Assembly (NCBI RefSeq): GCF_029691405.1
Contig: NZ_CP121467.1
Coordinates: forward strand, 868,001 to 932,000
DNA length: 64,000 nucleotides
Origin: Streptococcus sp. D7B5
GTDB lineage: Bacteria > Bacillota > Bacilli > Lactobacillales > Streptococcaceae
Direction of reading: 5' to 3'
Each line of letters starts with the position of its first letter. The stretch's first letter is position 1. The notes under the pieces were generated by a model. It ran no database searches. It was given only the letters and a program-made list of their open reading frames with translations, and was not told where the DNA came from. Positions 45,012-57,633 of this stretch are shown one piece after another. A program made the position numbers and the translations under genes.

Positions 45012-45776
45012 TTATAGTTTAATGCAAAGTGTAGCTATATAGTCATTTCCATAACGTGATAATCTATTTCTTTTATCACATGATTCATAAAAATCTATCA
45101 TAGCGAGACCATTTTTCAGTTGTCCTCTAATCTGACTTTCTAAGGTATGGCTAAATTCATATCCATATTCTGAATTGATGATGATTTTGCCTTCCTCTTC
45201 AAGCTCTCTTGAATTAAAAGGGAGTGAAAACTTTAACAGTAATTCCTCATCGGGTTTATCCCATACAGTGTCAGCATCATACATGTAAATCCAAGGATTC
45301 ATAAATCCAACCATTAACAAACCGCCCTTTTTCAATACGCGAGAGGCTTCTTTATACATGTTATCTAAATCTTCTATGTATACATTTGAAACCGGATTAA
45401 AAACAATATCAAAAGTTTCATTTTCAAATGGAAATGGTTTTGTCATATCGCTTTGAACAGTATTGATTTTTAAACCTTCTCTTTTAGCAACCAACTCATC
45501 TCTTTCTAATTGTGATTTCGAAAAATCCATAATGGTGACATCATAACCTTTTAGAGCAAAAACTGGTCCTTGCTGTCCACCACCACAAGCTAAGCCTAAT
45601 ATCTTTTTCCCGTTGGCTTTTTCAAACCATTCTTTGGGAACTTTTTTCCCAATCGTTAATGCAACTGAAATCGGGACTTTTCTAGCTTCTTCCAATTCTT
45701 CATGTGTCAATGGCTCAGTATAGGCATTTTTTACATTATTCCATCTATCTTCATTTAATTTTATATAATTACTCAT
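45012..45776 (-). CDS. Class I SAM-dependent methyltransferase (accessory)
   Basis: 254 residues with a Rossmann methyltransferase fold: motif I ILGLACGGGQQGPVFA (about 65-80), acidic residue after strand 2 (VTIMDFS), motif II/III (INTVQSDMTKPFPF, FDIVFNPVSNVY), and post-motif (VLKKGGLLMVGFMNP). It belongs to the broad Methyltransf_11/25 group; small-molecule or antibiotic-related substrates are both possible and I cannot choose. It sits alone, flanked by a duplicated ROK 3' end on the left and a terminator on the right, which indicates acquisition as a cassette. It appears richer in A/T than its neighbours. Extended -10 promoter and a palindrome lie upstream. Confidence 0.85.
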   Translation of the reverse strand: MSNYIKLNEDRWNNVKNAYTEPLTHEELEEARKVPISVALTIGKKVPKEWFEKANGKKILGLACGGGQQGPVFALKGYDVTIMDFSKSQLERDELVAKREGLKINTVQSDMTKPFPFENETFDIVFNPVSNVYIEDLDNMYKEASRVLKKGGLLMVGFMNPWIYMYDADTVWDKPDEELLLKFSLPFNSRELEEEGKIIINSEYGYEFSHTLESQIRGQLKNGLAMIDFYESCDKRNRLSRYGNDYIATLCIKL

Positions 45777-45849
45777 CTTACAATCTCCTCGTAATTTTAT
45801 AGTATTTCGATTTCAGGTGAATAGGTTGCCATTACATTTTTTCACCTCT

Positions 45850-45892
45850 ACAAATTCTAATTTGTCAATTTTTCGTCCATCTCATTATATCA
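45850..45892 (-). promoter_or_regulatory. Methyltransferase promoter and downstream palindrome
   Basis: Extended -10 TGATATAAT on the minus strand (45892-45884), then about 19 bp downstream the perfect palindrome ACAAATT-CT-AATTTGT (45850-45865). The palindrome lies where an operator would block initiation, or it could form a leader hairpin. Confidence 0.5.
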
Positions 45893-46021
45893 TTTTTCCA
45901 TTTACTCAAGCTAAATATCAATTTAATGGATGATAGAATTGCTCTCGCTTCAACCTTTCATACAAGATGCTTATTTTCTCCTAGTTTCTCACGATTACCT
46001 CCTTTGGCTTAAATTTTTCAA

Positions 46022-46084
46022 TAAAAAAAGAATTAAGCAAAACAGTTTTCACTCAAGTAGTGATTAAGTGTTTTTCTTAATTCT
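46022..46084 (-). terminator. Terminator after the ROK kinase gene
   Basis: Long stem: AGAATTAAG / CTTAATTCT (9 bp), one mismatch, then AAAACA / TGTTTT (6 bp), followed by a run of seven T on the minus strand. It replaces the shared RpiR/ROK hairpin, which stayed with the left repeat copy. Confidence 0.85.
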
Positions 46085-46090
46085 ATAGTT

Positions 46091-46174
46091 CCAAACTAGG
46101 ATTGTTTTGTTTTGAAATGATAATAGGCTCCCAACATTCCTGCTGTGTTTTGGTGATGGGCAAATTCCAATCGT
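46091..46174. repeat. 84-bp direct repeat, right copy (inside intact ROK gene)
   Basis: Native partner of the repeat at 44887-44970. The repeat unit starts just outside the stop codon and extends into the coding sequence of the kinase. Confidence 0.9.
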
Positions 46175-46980
46175 GTTTTTTCAGCTAGGCTTGGCACCAA
46201 GGCCGCCTTCAAGGCTGTGCGGATCTTCGGTTTGAGGATAGCCTCTTGCCCCATGATCCCGCCACCGAGAATGAGCACTTCTGGATTGGCAACGTAGCAA
46301 ATATTTGCCAGACCTTTTCCTAAATAGTCTACCATGCGGTCAATACCAGCCATACAAATCTTGTTTCCTTCAGTAGCTTCCTTGAAAATGCGTCGGCCAT
46401 TCCACTGATCAACTGGATCGCCATGAGCTGTTGCTACATATTCTACCAAGGCTGTCGTAGAAGCAAGATCCTGAAAAGCTCCATCCTGCATGTGCATGTA
46501 ACCGACTTCGCAGGCCGAATTGCTAAATCCATGGAAAACCTTCCCATCCATAATCAAGCAACCACCGATACCTGTTCCAATGGTCAAGCAAAGTGTGACA
46601 CTCGCTCCCTTGCCTGAACCAGATACTGCCTCAGCCAGACCTGCACAGTTGACATCATTTTCAATCTCACAAGGAATCGCAAAACTCGTCTCGATTTCCT
46701 TCTTGAACTGGGTTCCTGCATAGTTGGGAATCTGAGGACCAGCATAGAAAATCTCACCCTTATCTGGATCCACCATTCCTGCAGAAGAAATGGCAACACC
46801 TGCTACTGGGCCTTTTTCTAAATAGCTGGCTACGATATCTTTTGTCTTTTGTAAGATATGAGGTCCACCCTTATGCGCCTCGGTTGGCATTTCATGCGAT
46901 TCAACAAGTTGGCCTTCTTGGTCAATCAAACCATATTTGATGTTGGTTCCACCGATATCAATTGCAACGTAGTGTGTCAT
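46096..46980 (-). CDS. ROK-family sugar kinase, probable N-acetylmannosamine kinase
   Basis: 294 residues. The N-terminal phosphate loop AIDIGGTNIKYGLID is at about 5-19, the ROK catalytic region is ENDVNCAGLAE, the second ATP motif TIGTGIGGCLIMDG follows, and the C-terminal part has LILGGGIMGQ. The usual ROK zinc motif CxCGxxGC is not seen; the region reads FSNSACEVGYMHM. By position between the lyase and the regulator it should phosphorylate ManNAc to ManNAc-6-P, the substrate of NanE. It starts 17 bp after the lyase stop. Its 3' end is duplicated at 44892-44967. Confidence 0.88.
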   Translation of the reverse strand: MTHYVAIDIGGTNIKYGLIDQEGQLVESHEMPTEAHKGGPHILQKTKDIVASYLEKGPVAGVAISSAGMVDPDKGEIFYAGPQIPNYAGTQFKKEIETSFAIPCEIENDVNCAGLAEAVSGSGKGASVTLCLTIGTGIGGCLIMDGKVFHGFSNSACEVGYMHMQDGAFQDLASTTALVEYVATAHGDPVDQWNGRRIFKEATEGNKICMAGIDRMVDYLGKGLANICYVANPEVLILGGGIMGQEAILKPKIRTALKAALVPSLAEKTRLEFAHHQNTAGMLGAYYHFKTKQS

Positions 46981-46997
46981 AAATACCTCCTTATGAA

Positions 46998-47915
46998 TTA
47001 GAGGAAGCGCTCCTTGGTTTCACGAATCAAGGCTGCAGCTGCTTCTACAACTGGTCGATCTTCTTCAGTCACTGGCGTCAATGGTGAACGAACTGATCCA
47101 ATGTTAAGTCCTTCATTGATCTTCAAGACTTCTTTGATCACACCGTACATATTTCCATGTGCAGAAGTGAGCTTGCCAATGATTGCATTGATAGCGTATT
47201 GCAATTCACGCGCTGTTTCCAAGTCTTTCTCAGCAATCAACTCATTGAGTTTCAAGAAGAGTTCTGGCATCGCACCGTAAGTACCACCAATACCAGCTTT
47301 GGCACCCATGAGGCGTCCACCTAGGAACTGTTCATCTGGACCATTGAATACGATGTGGTCTTCTCCACCAAGGCTGACAAAGGTTTGGATATCTTGAACT
47401 GGCATAGAAGAGTTCTTAACACCGATAACACGAGGATTCTTCAACATTTCAGTGTAAAGGCTTGGAGTCAAAGCAACACCTGCCAATTGAGGAATATTGT
47501 AAATCACGTAGTCTGTGTTTGGAGCTGCAGCACTGATATCGTTCCAGTATTTGGCAACTGAGTATTCTGGCAAGCGGAAGTAAATCGGCGGAATCGTTGC
47601 AATGGCATCTACTCCCAAGCTTTCTGCGTGGCGAGCAAGTTCCATACTATCCTTTGTATTATTGCAAGCAACGTGAGCAATGATAGTCAATTTTCCTTTG
47701 GCAACTGCCATGACTTCTTCCAAAATCAACTTGCGGTCTGCCACACTTTGGTAGATACATTCACCAGAAGAACCGTTGACATAGAGACCTTGAACTCCCT
47801 TATCAATGAAGTATTGGACCAAGTCGCGCGTACGCTCTGGACTGACTTCTCCTTGATCATCATAACATGCGTAGAAGGCTGGAATGACACCTTCGTATTT
47901 TTTCAAATCTGACAT
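46998..47915 (-). CDS. N-acetylneuraminate lyase
   Basis: Cleaves sialic acid to ManNAc and pyruvate; aldolase of the DapA/NAL superfamily. 305 residues forming a TIM barrel: the GSSGE motif (YVNGSSGECIYQS, about 44-56), the catalytic Tyr in YVIYNIPQLAG and the Schiff-base Lys in VIGVKNSS. Gly-Ser-Ser-Gly-Glu in place of DapA's Gly-Thr-Thr-Gly-Glu and the sialic-acid neighbours favour the lyase over dihydrodipicolinate synthase. First gene of a lyase-kinase transcript from its own promoter. The gene name nanA is avoided because that symbol is used here for the sialidase. Confidence 0.94.
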   Translation of the reverse strand: MSDLKKYEGVIPAFYACYDDQGEVSPERTRDLVQYFIDKGVQGLYVNGSSGECIYQSVADRKLILEEVMAVAKGKLTIIAHVACNNTKDSMELARHAESLGVDAIATIPPIYFRLPEYSVAKYWNDISAAAPNTDYVIYNIPQLAGVALTPSLYTEMLKNPRVIGVKNSSMPVQDIQTFVSLGGEDHIVFNGPDEQFLGGRLMGAKAGIGGTYGAMPELFLKLNELIAEKDLETARELQYAINAIIGKLTSAHGNMYGVIKEVLKINEGLNIGSVRSPLTPVTEEDRPVVEAAAALIRETKERFL

Positions 47916-47973
47916 AGATTTTCTCCTAAGATTTCTTTTTTTCTGCTGAGAGCAGTTCTATTTTTACAAGTTT

Positions 47974-48073
47974 AGTATACACCTTGTGAAAATCGCTTTC
48001 AATATCTTGTATACACTTAGATTTTAGTTTCTACTTGTATTTTAGAAACTGTAACGATTGAAAGTAGTTTCAG
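47974..48073 (-). promoter_or_regulatory. Lyase promoter with two-block upstream element
   Basis: Minus-strand TTGAAA (47997-48002), 17 bp, TATACT (47974-47979). Upstream are block 2 (TAGATTTTAGTTTC on the plus strand, 48018-48031) and block 3 (TGAAAGTAGTTTCAG, 48059-48073). The same blocks at the same distances occur at nanE, and closely similar ones at nanA. A cre-like site overlaps the -35 and spacer (47987-48002). Confidence 0.75.
47987..48002 (-). promoter_or_regulatory. cre-like site in the lyase promoter
   Basis: TTGAAAGCGATTTTCA, 14 of 16 matches to the CcpA consensus; it includes the -35 hexamer. Confidence 0.5.
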
Positions 48074-48085
48074 AAACAAGCCATC

Positions 48086-48730
48086 CTACTGGTATTTGGC
48101 GAAGATTTTCTCCATCAAACCTGCTTGGAGAAAGACTAGCAAACCAAAACCAAAGAGGATAAAGGCTGACCCACCCAAAAGGAGAGTGAAGGCGGATAGA
48201 TAAAGAACCATCACAATGAGAAAGAGAGTGGCTAACATGAGGAAGAACCATGGAAAGTTAAAACTTGCTAGGATAAGCCCTTTTTGCAACACTTCTTTCC
48301 AAGACAAATCATAGCGCGCAGCAATGGGATAACTAGCCAGCATCACCAGAGTGAGGAAGATGAGAATCCCCAAACAAATAGCTTTCACAATCTGGAAAGG
48401 CAAAGCTGTCTGACCCCAGAAGAGATAGAGGTCTAGAAGGCTTAATGACACAATGCCCAACTCTAACAGACCTAACTGAAGCCCCAGTTTCAGATTTTGC
48501 TTGAAAGCTCTTAGATAAGTTCTAAAGACTGGTACCCGTCTGCTTCTCTTAATCTCAAACATGGTCTCATAAAGGCTGATTTTCGCCACTCCAATCGTCA
48601 CGATGGGCAAACAAGAGACGACAAAAAGAAGATTGACTGTCACAATATCCAAGACCTTCTCACTGAAACGCATGAGAAAATTATCTGTATCAAATGCCGC
48701 CTTGATAAGGCTTACTCCTTTTTGTGCCAT
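48086..48730 (-). CDS. YesL-type (DUF624) membrane protein
   Basis: 214 residues with about five or six membrane helices (VTVNLLFVVSCLPIVTIGV, LGLLELGIVSLSLLDLYLFW, AICLGILIFLTLVMLASY, FLMLATLFLIVMVLYLSAFTLLLGG). The start pattern NFLMRFSEKVLDIVTVNLLFVVSCLP is typical of YesL proteins, which often accompany carbohydrate ABC importers. Role unknown; probably an accessory of the sialic-acid importer in this operon. It follows the YhcH gene by 20 bp. Confidence 0.85.
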   Translation of the reverse strand: MAQKGVSLIKAAFDTDNFLMRFSEKVLDIVTVNLLFVVSCLPIVTIGVAKISLYETMFEIKRSRRVPVFRTYLRAFKQNLKLGLQLGLLELGIVSLSLLDLYLFWGQTALPFQIVKAICLGILIFLTLVMLASYPIAARYDLSWKEVLQKGLILASFNFPWFFLMLATLFLIVMVLYLSAFTLLLGGSAFILFGFGLLVFLQAGLMEKIFAKYQ

Positions 48731-48750
48731 GTTTGCTCCTCCTGATTCTT

Positions 48751-49203
48751 TTAATCAATCAAAATTTTAAAGAGATATTTGCGAACCTTCTCTTCCATAC
48801 CTGCATAGCCATTTGGCTGATGCGGTTCTCCTGGGAAGAAAATCGCAAAATTGTGATAGCCCAACAAGAGTGGGTATTTTTCATGACAATGGACAAAGCC
48901 AATGTCGCTCGCTCCGTCGAATGCTACTGCTTCGTCTTTGATACGTGAACCGTAGCTCGAATATTCATGTCCTTCTACCAGCAAGTGCAAGTCTGCATAG
49001 TTCTTATGGTGCTCAAACTGATCATTTTCAGCTTGATTGAGGACATTTTCCTGAACAACTAGAAAGACATTGTCCCCGTCAATCTCATACTTACCGAGTT
49101 CGAAAGAATCCTTACGGTGCTGGTAGAGATAGTCGATAGCCTTGTCTAGATTGGGATGGATTCCCTTGTAAAAGGTGATGTTTTTCAAATCGTCAAAAAT
49201 CAT
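48751..49203 (-). CDS. YhcH/YjgK/YiaL family protein (NanQ-like)
   Basis: 150-residue cupin-like protein. The family features are the metal-binding region (EHHKNYADLHLLVEGHE with the YxDxH pattern) and FFPGEPHQPNGY near the C terminus. E. coli NanQ of this family speeds the change between sialic acid anomers before lyase cleavage, which fits the locus; this is transfer from a relative. It lies between the ABC permeases and YesL. Confidence 0.88.
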   Translation of the reverse strand: MIFDDLKNITFYKGIHPNLDKAIDYLYQHRKDSFELGKYEIDGDNVFLVVQENVLNQAENDQFEHHKNYADLHLLVEGHEYSSYGSRIKDEAVAFDGASDIGFVHCHEKYPLLLGYHNFAIFFPGEPHQPNGYAGMEEKVRKYLFKILID

Positions 49204-49592
49204 ACTGTTTCCTTCGTTTCTGATAGTTACTATTTTTCAGTTTCGAATTATCCTTTCTCTATTTCCCTGTAACAGTGCGGACGGAAGCAAATTCCTTCGG
49301 AATTTCATTCCTAATTTTTGAGCCTTTTGCTCTTTCATCGTCAGTCTCAAAAATTCCGTCTAAGATAAGCGTAAGATTCTTATCTTAGATACCACTAAAG
49401 CGGAAAATAGTTACCATAAAACGAACCTACTCTAACTAGTATCATGAAAAGAGTTTATTCTTAAGTTTATAAGTGTCTGACAAAACTTCACAAAGTAACT
49501 GCATACTCTCCATTTTGTAGACACTTATAACTCTATATTTCCATGGCATGTCAAGACCACTTCTGCAATCTTGATACACTAATTTACTTTTC
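49204..49592. other. 389-bp gap with several inverted repeats, no gene seen
   Basis: I see no convincing coding frame (a 68-codon frame at 49442-49648 overlaps the permease end and has no family or start signal). It contains a perfect 11-bp inverted repeat TCTAAGATAAG/CTTATCTTAGA at 49359-49389, a second with 12-bp arms TTATAAGTGTCT/AGACACTTATAA at 49467-49530 enclosing ACAAAA/TTTTGT, and nested AATTTTTGAG/CTCAAAAATT repeats at about 49308-49356. It may be remains of a small mobile repeat or an RNA element. Confidence 0.5.
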
Positions 49593-50432
49593 TTAACCTT
49601 TGACCGCTCCCATAGTAATACCCTGAGTGAAGGATTTTTGGAAGACAAGGAAGACGGTTACGATTGGTACGGCTGCAAGAGCTGCACCCGCCATGATCAA
49701 ACCATAGTTGGTTGCCATTTCGGCCTGCATGGTCGCAACCCCGAGTGAGATAGTCAAGTTTTGACGTGAAGTCAACATAACCAACTGCATAAAGTAGTCG
49801 TTCCAAGTATTGATGAAGGTAAAGATCGCAAGAGCTGCAAATCCTGGTTTCACGATAGGGAAGGCTACGCTCCAGAAGGTACGAATCTCACCACAACCGT
49901 CGATTTTAGCTGATTCAAGCAATTCTGTCGGGATGTTTTCACTGAACTGTTTCATGAGGAAGACCCCAAATGGCCATCCGATCAAAGGCAGTATAACTGC
50001 CCAAAGAGTATCGTGAATTCCCATGAAGTTGACGATACGTACCAATGGTACAAGGACAACTTGTTTTGGAAGCGCCATGGCAGCGATAAAGACTGCAAAG
50101 AGGATGCGTTGACCATAGAAACGTTTCTTAGCCAAGACATAACCTGCTAGAGAAGAGGTTGCACAGACTAAGAACATGGTTACCAGTGAGATAAATACAG
50201 AGTTCCACATCCACTGCATAGCAGGGTTTTGCACCATGAGTTGTTGGAAGTTCTCCATGGTTGGCATTTTAGGGAACCACTGTGGCGGAATCATAATGGT
50301 ATCAGGCTGTGATTTGAAGGCCCCTGTCAAGATCCAGTAGAATGGAAAGATGAACAGTACGGTCAACAAGAGCAAGATAATCGTTGAAATAACAGTGAAA
50401 GCTGTTAAGGGTTTCTTTTGTGTAGGTTGCAT
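49593..50432 (-). CDS. Carbohydrate ABC transporter permease, MalG type
   Basis: 279 residues, six membrane helices. The EAA loop is LLESAKIDGCGEIRTFWSVAFPIVKPG, which contacts the ATPase. N-terminal FTVISTIILLLLTVLFIFPFYWILTGAFK is typical of CUT1 MalG-type subunits. It is the second permease of the importer, 15 bp after the first. No ATPase gene is present in the locus; in pneumococcus several CUT1 importers share the MsmK ATPase encoded elsewhere, and that probably holds here. Confidence 0.93.
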   Translation of the reverse strand: MQPTQKKPLTAFTVISTIILLLLTVLFIFPFYWILTGAFKSQPDTIMIPPQWFPKMPTMENFQQLMVQNPAMQWMWNSVFISLVTMFLVCATSSLAGYVLAKKRFYGQRILFAVFIAAMALPKQVVLVPLVRIVNFMGIHDTLWAVILPLIGWPFGVFLMKQFSENIPTELLESAKIDGCGEIRTFWSVAFPIVKPGFAALAIFTFINTWNDYFMQLVMLTSRQNLTISLGVATMQAEMATNYGLIMAGAALAAVPIVTVFLVFQKSFTQGITMGAVKG

Positions 50433-50447
50433 AACTGTCTCCTTTCT

Positions 50448-51344
50448 TTAGTATTCTACGTCGTTTCCGAGGATCTTGAATTGAGCAAAGCTGACAATGG
50501 CAATCATCACTGCCAAGAAGACACCGATGGTATTTGCATAGCCGTACTCTGTCAATTGGAAGGCTTTTTCGTAAAGATAGTACATCAAGGTACTTGTTGA
50601 ATAGTTTGGACCACCAGAAGTCAACAACTGAATCAAGGCGAAACATTGGAATGAGTTGATGGTTGTGATGATCGCGATGTAAAGAGTTGTTGGAAGAAGG
50701 CTAGGCCATTTGATTTTCCAGAAGACTTGAAATTCAGTCGCACCGTCAACACGCGCTGCTTCAACAAGTGAGTTGTCAATATTCCCCATAGCAGCGATAT
50801 AAAGGATAATCGGTTGACCAACAGATGTTGTCAAAAGGATAATCATAATCGCTAGCAAAGCCCAGTTTTTGTCACCCAGCCAAGAAATGTTTTGGCTGAT
50901 GATGTGGCTTGACTTAAGGACAAAGTTTAGAATCCCTGATAGTGGGTCATAGATCCATTTCCATACAACCGTTACGGCAACACTACCTGTAACTACAGGA
51001 AGGAAGAAGACGAAACGATAGAAAGAACGGGCAATGGCATTTTGATGATAGGTTTGAGATGCTACAAAGAGCGAGAAGAGAACCACAATCGGAACAGATC
51101 CAATAACCAGGATAACGGTATTGATCAAAGACTTCACAAAGACAGGGTCTTTAAACATGCGAATGTAGTTGTCCAAGCCCACAAACTCAAATTTAGTCAT
51201 GGAGTAGTTAAAGAAACTTGTAATGAATCCCATAATCATAGGAGCCAAGACAAAGATGACAAAGAAGAATAACACTGGTGCTAGGAAAGCGTAGGAAATC
51301 ACTGTTTCCCGCATACGAATTTTATTGACTTTCACAGTCGGCAC
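50448..51344 (-). CDS. Carbohydrate ABC transporter permease, MalF type
   Basis: 298 residues, six membrane helices with the opening YAFLAPVLFFFVIFVLAPMIMGFITSFF. The EAA loop is LVEAARVDGATEFQVFWKIKWPSLLPT. Pairs with the MalG-type permease downstream. From the context it takes up sialic acid or a related amino sugar. Confidence 0.93.
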   Translation of the reverse strand: MPTVKVNKIRMRETVISYAFLAPVLFFFVIFVLAPMIMGFITSFFNYSMTKFEFVGLDNYIRMFKDPVFVKSLINTVILVIGSVPIVVLFSLFVASQTYHQNAIARSFYRFVFFLPVVTGSVAVTVVWKWIYDPLSGILNFVLKSSHIISQNISWLGDKNWALLAIMIILLTTSVGQPIILYIAAMGNIDNSLVEAARVDGATEFQVFWKIKWPSLLPTTLYIAIITTINSFQCFALIQLLTSGGPNYSTSTLMYYLYEKAFQLTEYGYANTIGVFLAVMIAIVSFAQFKILGNDVEY

Positions 51345-51473
51345 CTCTCTTTCAAATAGAATAGTTTTTGATTTTCTTGAACTGTTTTAAAACCAAAATG
51401 AAATTTTTTAAGATTCGCTTATGTAAGAACTTCATTTTAATTTCGTGACAGTTCCTACCATTTCAAACAAAAG

Positions 51474-51515
51474 TCCCCCTTTTCTTACACCGTAGTGCAC
51501 AGGGAAAAGGGGGGA
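51474..51515 (-). terminator. Stem-loop between the binding protein and permease genes
   Basis: Stem TCCCCCTTTTC / GAAAAGGGGGGA (about 11 bp) with a 19-base loop; only a weak T stretch follows on the minus strand. It probably lets part of transcription through and protects the binding-protein mRNA, giving more binding protein than permease. Confidence 0.65.
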
Positions 51516-51533
51516 ATCAATCTGACTTAGTGC

Positions 51534-52946
<1,413 letters not shown>

Positions 52947-52976
52947 TCAACCACTCTCCTCTGTTTTGAGATTGTG

Positions 52977-53675
52977 TTATTTGAGACCGGCAACAAAGCG
53001 TTCCGTAATCTCTTTTGGTCTAGTGATAGCTCCACCAACAACGATACCTCGCACCCCATACTCAAGGATTTGTTTGGCTTGTTCTGGTGTATGAATTTTC
53101 CCTTCAGCGATGACATCCACTCCTGCTTCACAAAGTTTTTTGATTAGTTCAAAGTCTGGACCATCCACTTTCGGACTATAAGAGGTGTAACCTGATAGGG
53201 TTGTTCCAACAAAATCAATTCCTGCTTCAACTGCTGCTATACCCTCTTCAAACGTGCTAGTATCAGCCATTAAGAGTTGATGCGGATATTTTTCTTTGAC
53301 TTGTCGGATAAAGTCCTGAATTTCCAAACCGTCGTAACGTTCGCGTTTGGTACAATCCAGAGCAATGACCTCGATGTCTAGTTCAGCCAGTTCATCAACT
53401 TCTCTCATCGTAGCTGTAATGAAAGGCTCCTGTGGCGGATAGTCACGTTTGATAATCCCGATAATCGGGAGTTTCGTAACCTCCTTAATCTCCTTGATAT
53501 CGCGAACACTGTTTGCTCGGATACCGACTGCTCCACCTTGCTCAGCCGCTTTGACTAGCAAGGGAATGACTCCTCCCGCTTCTGTATAAAGCGGTTCGTG
53601 AGGAAGTGCCTGGCAAGAGACAATGATTCCATCTTTGATTTGTTCAATCAAGGCTTCTTTGCTGATCTGTGGCAT
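52977..53675 (-). CDS. nanE: N-acetylmannosamine-6-phosphate 2-epimerase
   Basis: Converts ManNAc-6-P to GlcNAc-6-P, which NagA and NagB then feed into glycolysis. 232 residues, TIM barrel with the family features [59 protein letters not shown] and VVGGAITRP. Start at 53675 ([12 protein letters not shown]) with GGAGG seven bases ahead; the 15-residue longer frame runs into the leader. It is the first gene of a transcript that continues into the importer. Confidence 0.96.
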   Translation of the reverse strand: MPQISKEALIEQIKDGIIVSCQALPHEPLYTEAGGVIPLLVKAAEQGGAVGIRANSVRDIKEIKEVTKLPIIGIIKRDYPPQEPFITATMREVDELAELDIEVIALDCTKRERYDGLEIQDFIRQVKEKYPHQLLMADTSTFEEGIAAVEAGIDFVGTTLSGYTSYSPKVDGPDFELIKKLCEAGVDVIAEGKIHTPEQAKQILEYGVRGIVVGGAITRPKEITERFVAGLK

Positions 53676-53708
53676 CCTCTTTCCTCCCTTTCTTGTTCTT
53701 ATGGGCTT

Positions 53709-53808
53709 ATTATATATCATTTGTTAAGCGCTTTCAATAGCTTGTAGTAGAATAGATTTCAGTTTCAAAACTATTTTATAGAACAGACTATCCTGAAAGT
53801 AGTTTCAG
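53709..53808 (-). promoter_or_regulatory. nanE promoter with two-block upstream element
   Basis: Minus-strand TTGAAA (53732-53737), 17 bp, TATAAT (53709-53714). Block 2 TAGATTTCAGTTTC (53753-53766) and block 3 TGAAAGTAGTTTCAG (53794-53808, within the palindrome CTGAAAGTAGTTTCAG) are at exactly the same distances as in the lyase promoter; the 77 bp align without gaps. A cre-like site TTGAAAGCGCTTAACA (14 of 16) covers 53722-53737. Confidence 0.8.
53722..53737 (-). promoter_or_regulatory. cre-like site in the nanE promoter
   Basis: TTGAAAGCGCTTAACA, 14 of 16 positions of the CcpA consensus, covering the -35 and part of the spacer. Confidence 0.5.
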
Positions 53809-53844
53809 ACTTCTTATGATTTCGAAGCAAGCTGAATTTAATAA

Positions 53845-53876
53845 AGAAAGATAGCAGGCTGAAAAACCTGCTATCT
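53845..53876 (-). terminator. Terminator after nanA
   Basis: Perfect 10-bp stem AGATAGCAGG / CCTGCTATCT (loop CTGAAAAA on the plus strand), followed on the minus strand by TTCTTTATT, a moderate T run. Confidence 0.75.
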
Positions 53877-53907
53877 CTTCTGAGACTTATTCAAATACTT
53901 TTGCTTA

Positions 53908-57494
<3,587 letters not shown>

Positions 57495-57594
57495 ATTATA
57501 CAATAAAGTCTTATATTTATATCTGTGTTCCCACAGAATAGATTTTACTTTTAAGAATATTTTAATATTTTAAATTTTCTAAAAGTACTTTCAG
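57495..57594 (-). promoter_or_regulatory. nanA promoter with two-block upstream element
   Basis: -10 TATAAT (57495-57500); 17 bp upstream the -35 position holds GATATA, a poor match, so an activator is probably needed. Block 2 TAGATTTTACTTTT (57539-57552) and block 3 TAAAAGTACTTTCAG (57580-57594) lie at exactly the same offsets from the -35 as in the nanE and lyase promoters. Confidence 0.72.
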
Positions 57595-57633
57595 GTTTTG
57601 GACATAAAAAAGAGAGCTTCTGCCCTCTCAAAA

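Larger units (their letters stand above)
45777..46095. other. Intergenic region between methyltransferase and ROK kinase
   Basis: Holds, from left to right, the leader and promoter of the methyltransferase gene (45850-45892), an A/T-rich stretch in which I see nothing, and the ROK terminator (46022-46084). The insertion junction lies at about 46090. Confidence 0.7.

Noticed and set aside
46022-46084. Long inverted repeat as a MITE or IS end
   Set aside because: It has a run of seven T after the stem on the ROK strand and sits right after the ROK stop, so a terminator explains it.
49204-49592. Calling the inverted-repeat gap a RUP element
   Set aside because: I could not match it to a RUP consensus from memory, so the family is left open.
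49442-49648. 68-codon minus-strand frame in the inverted-repeat gap
   Set aside because: It begins inside the permease gene, spans the long inverted repeat and has no recognised domain; kept only as part of the gap description.
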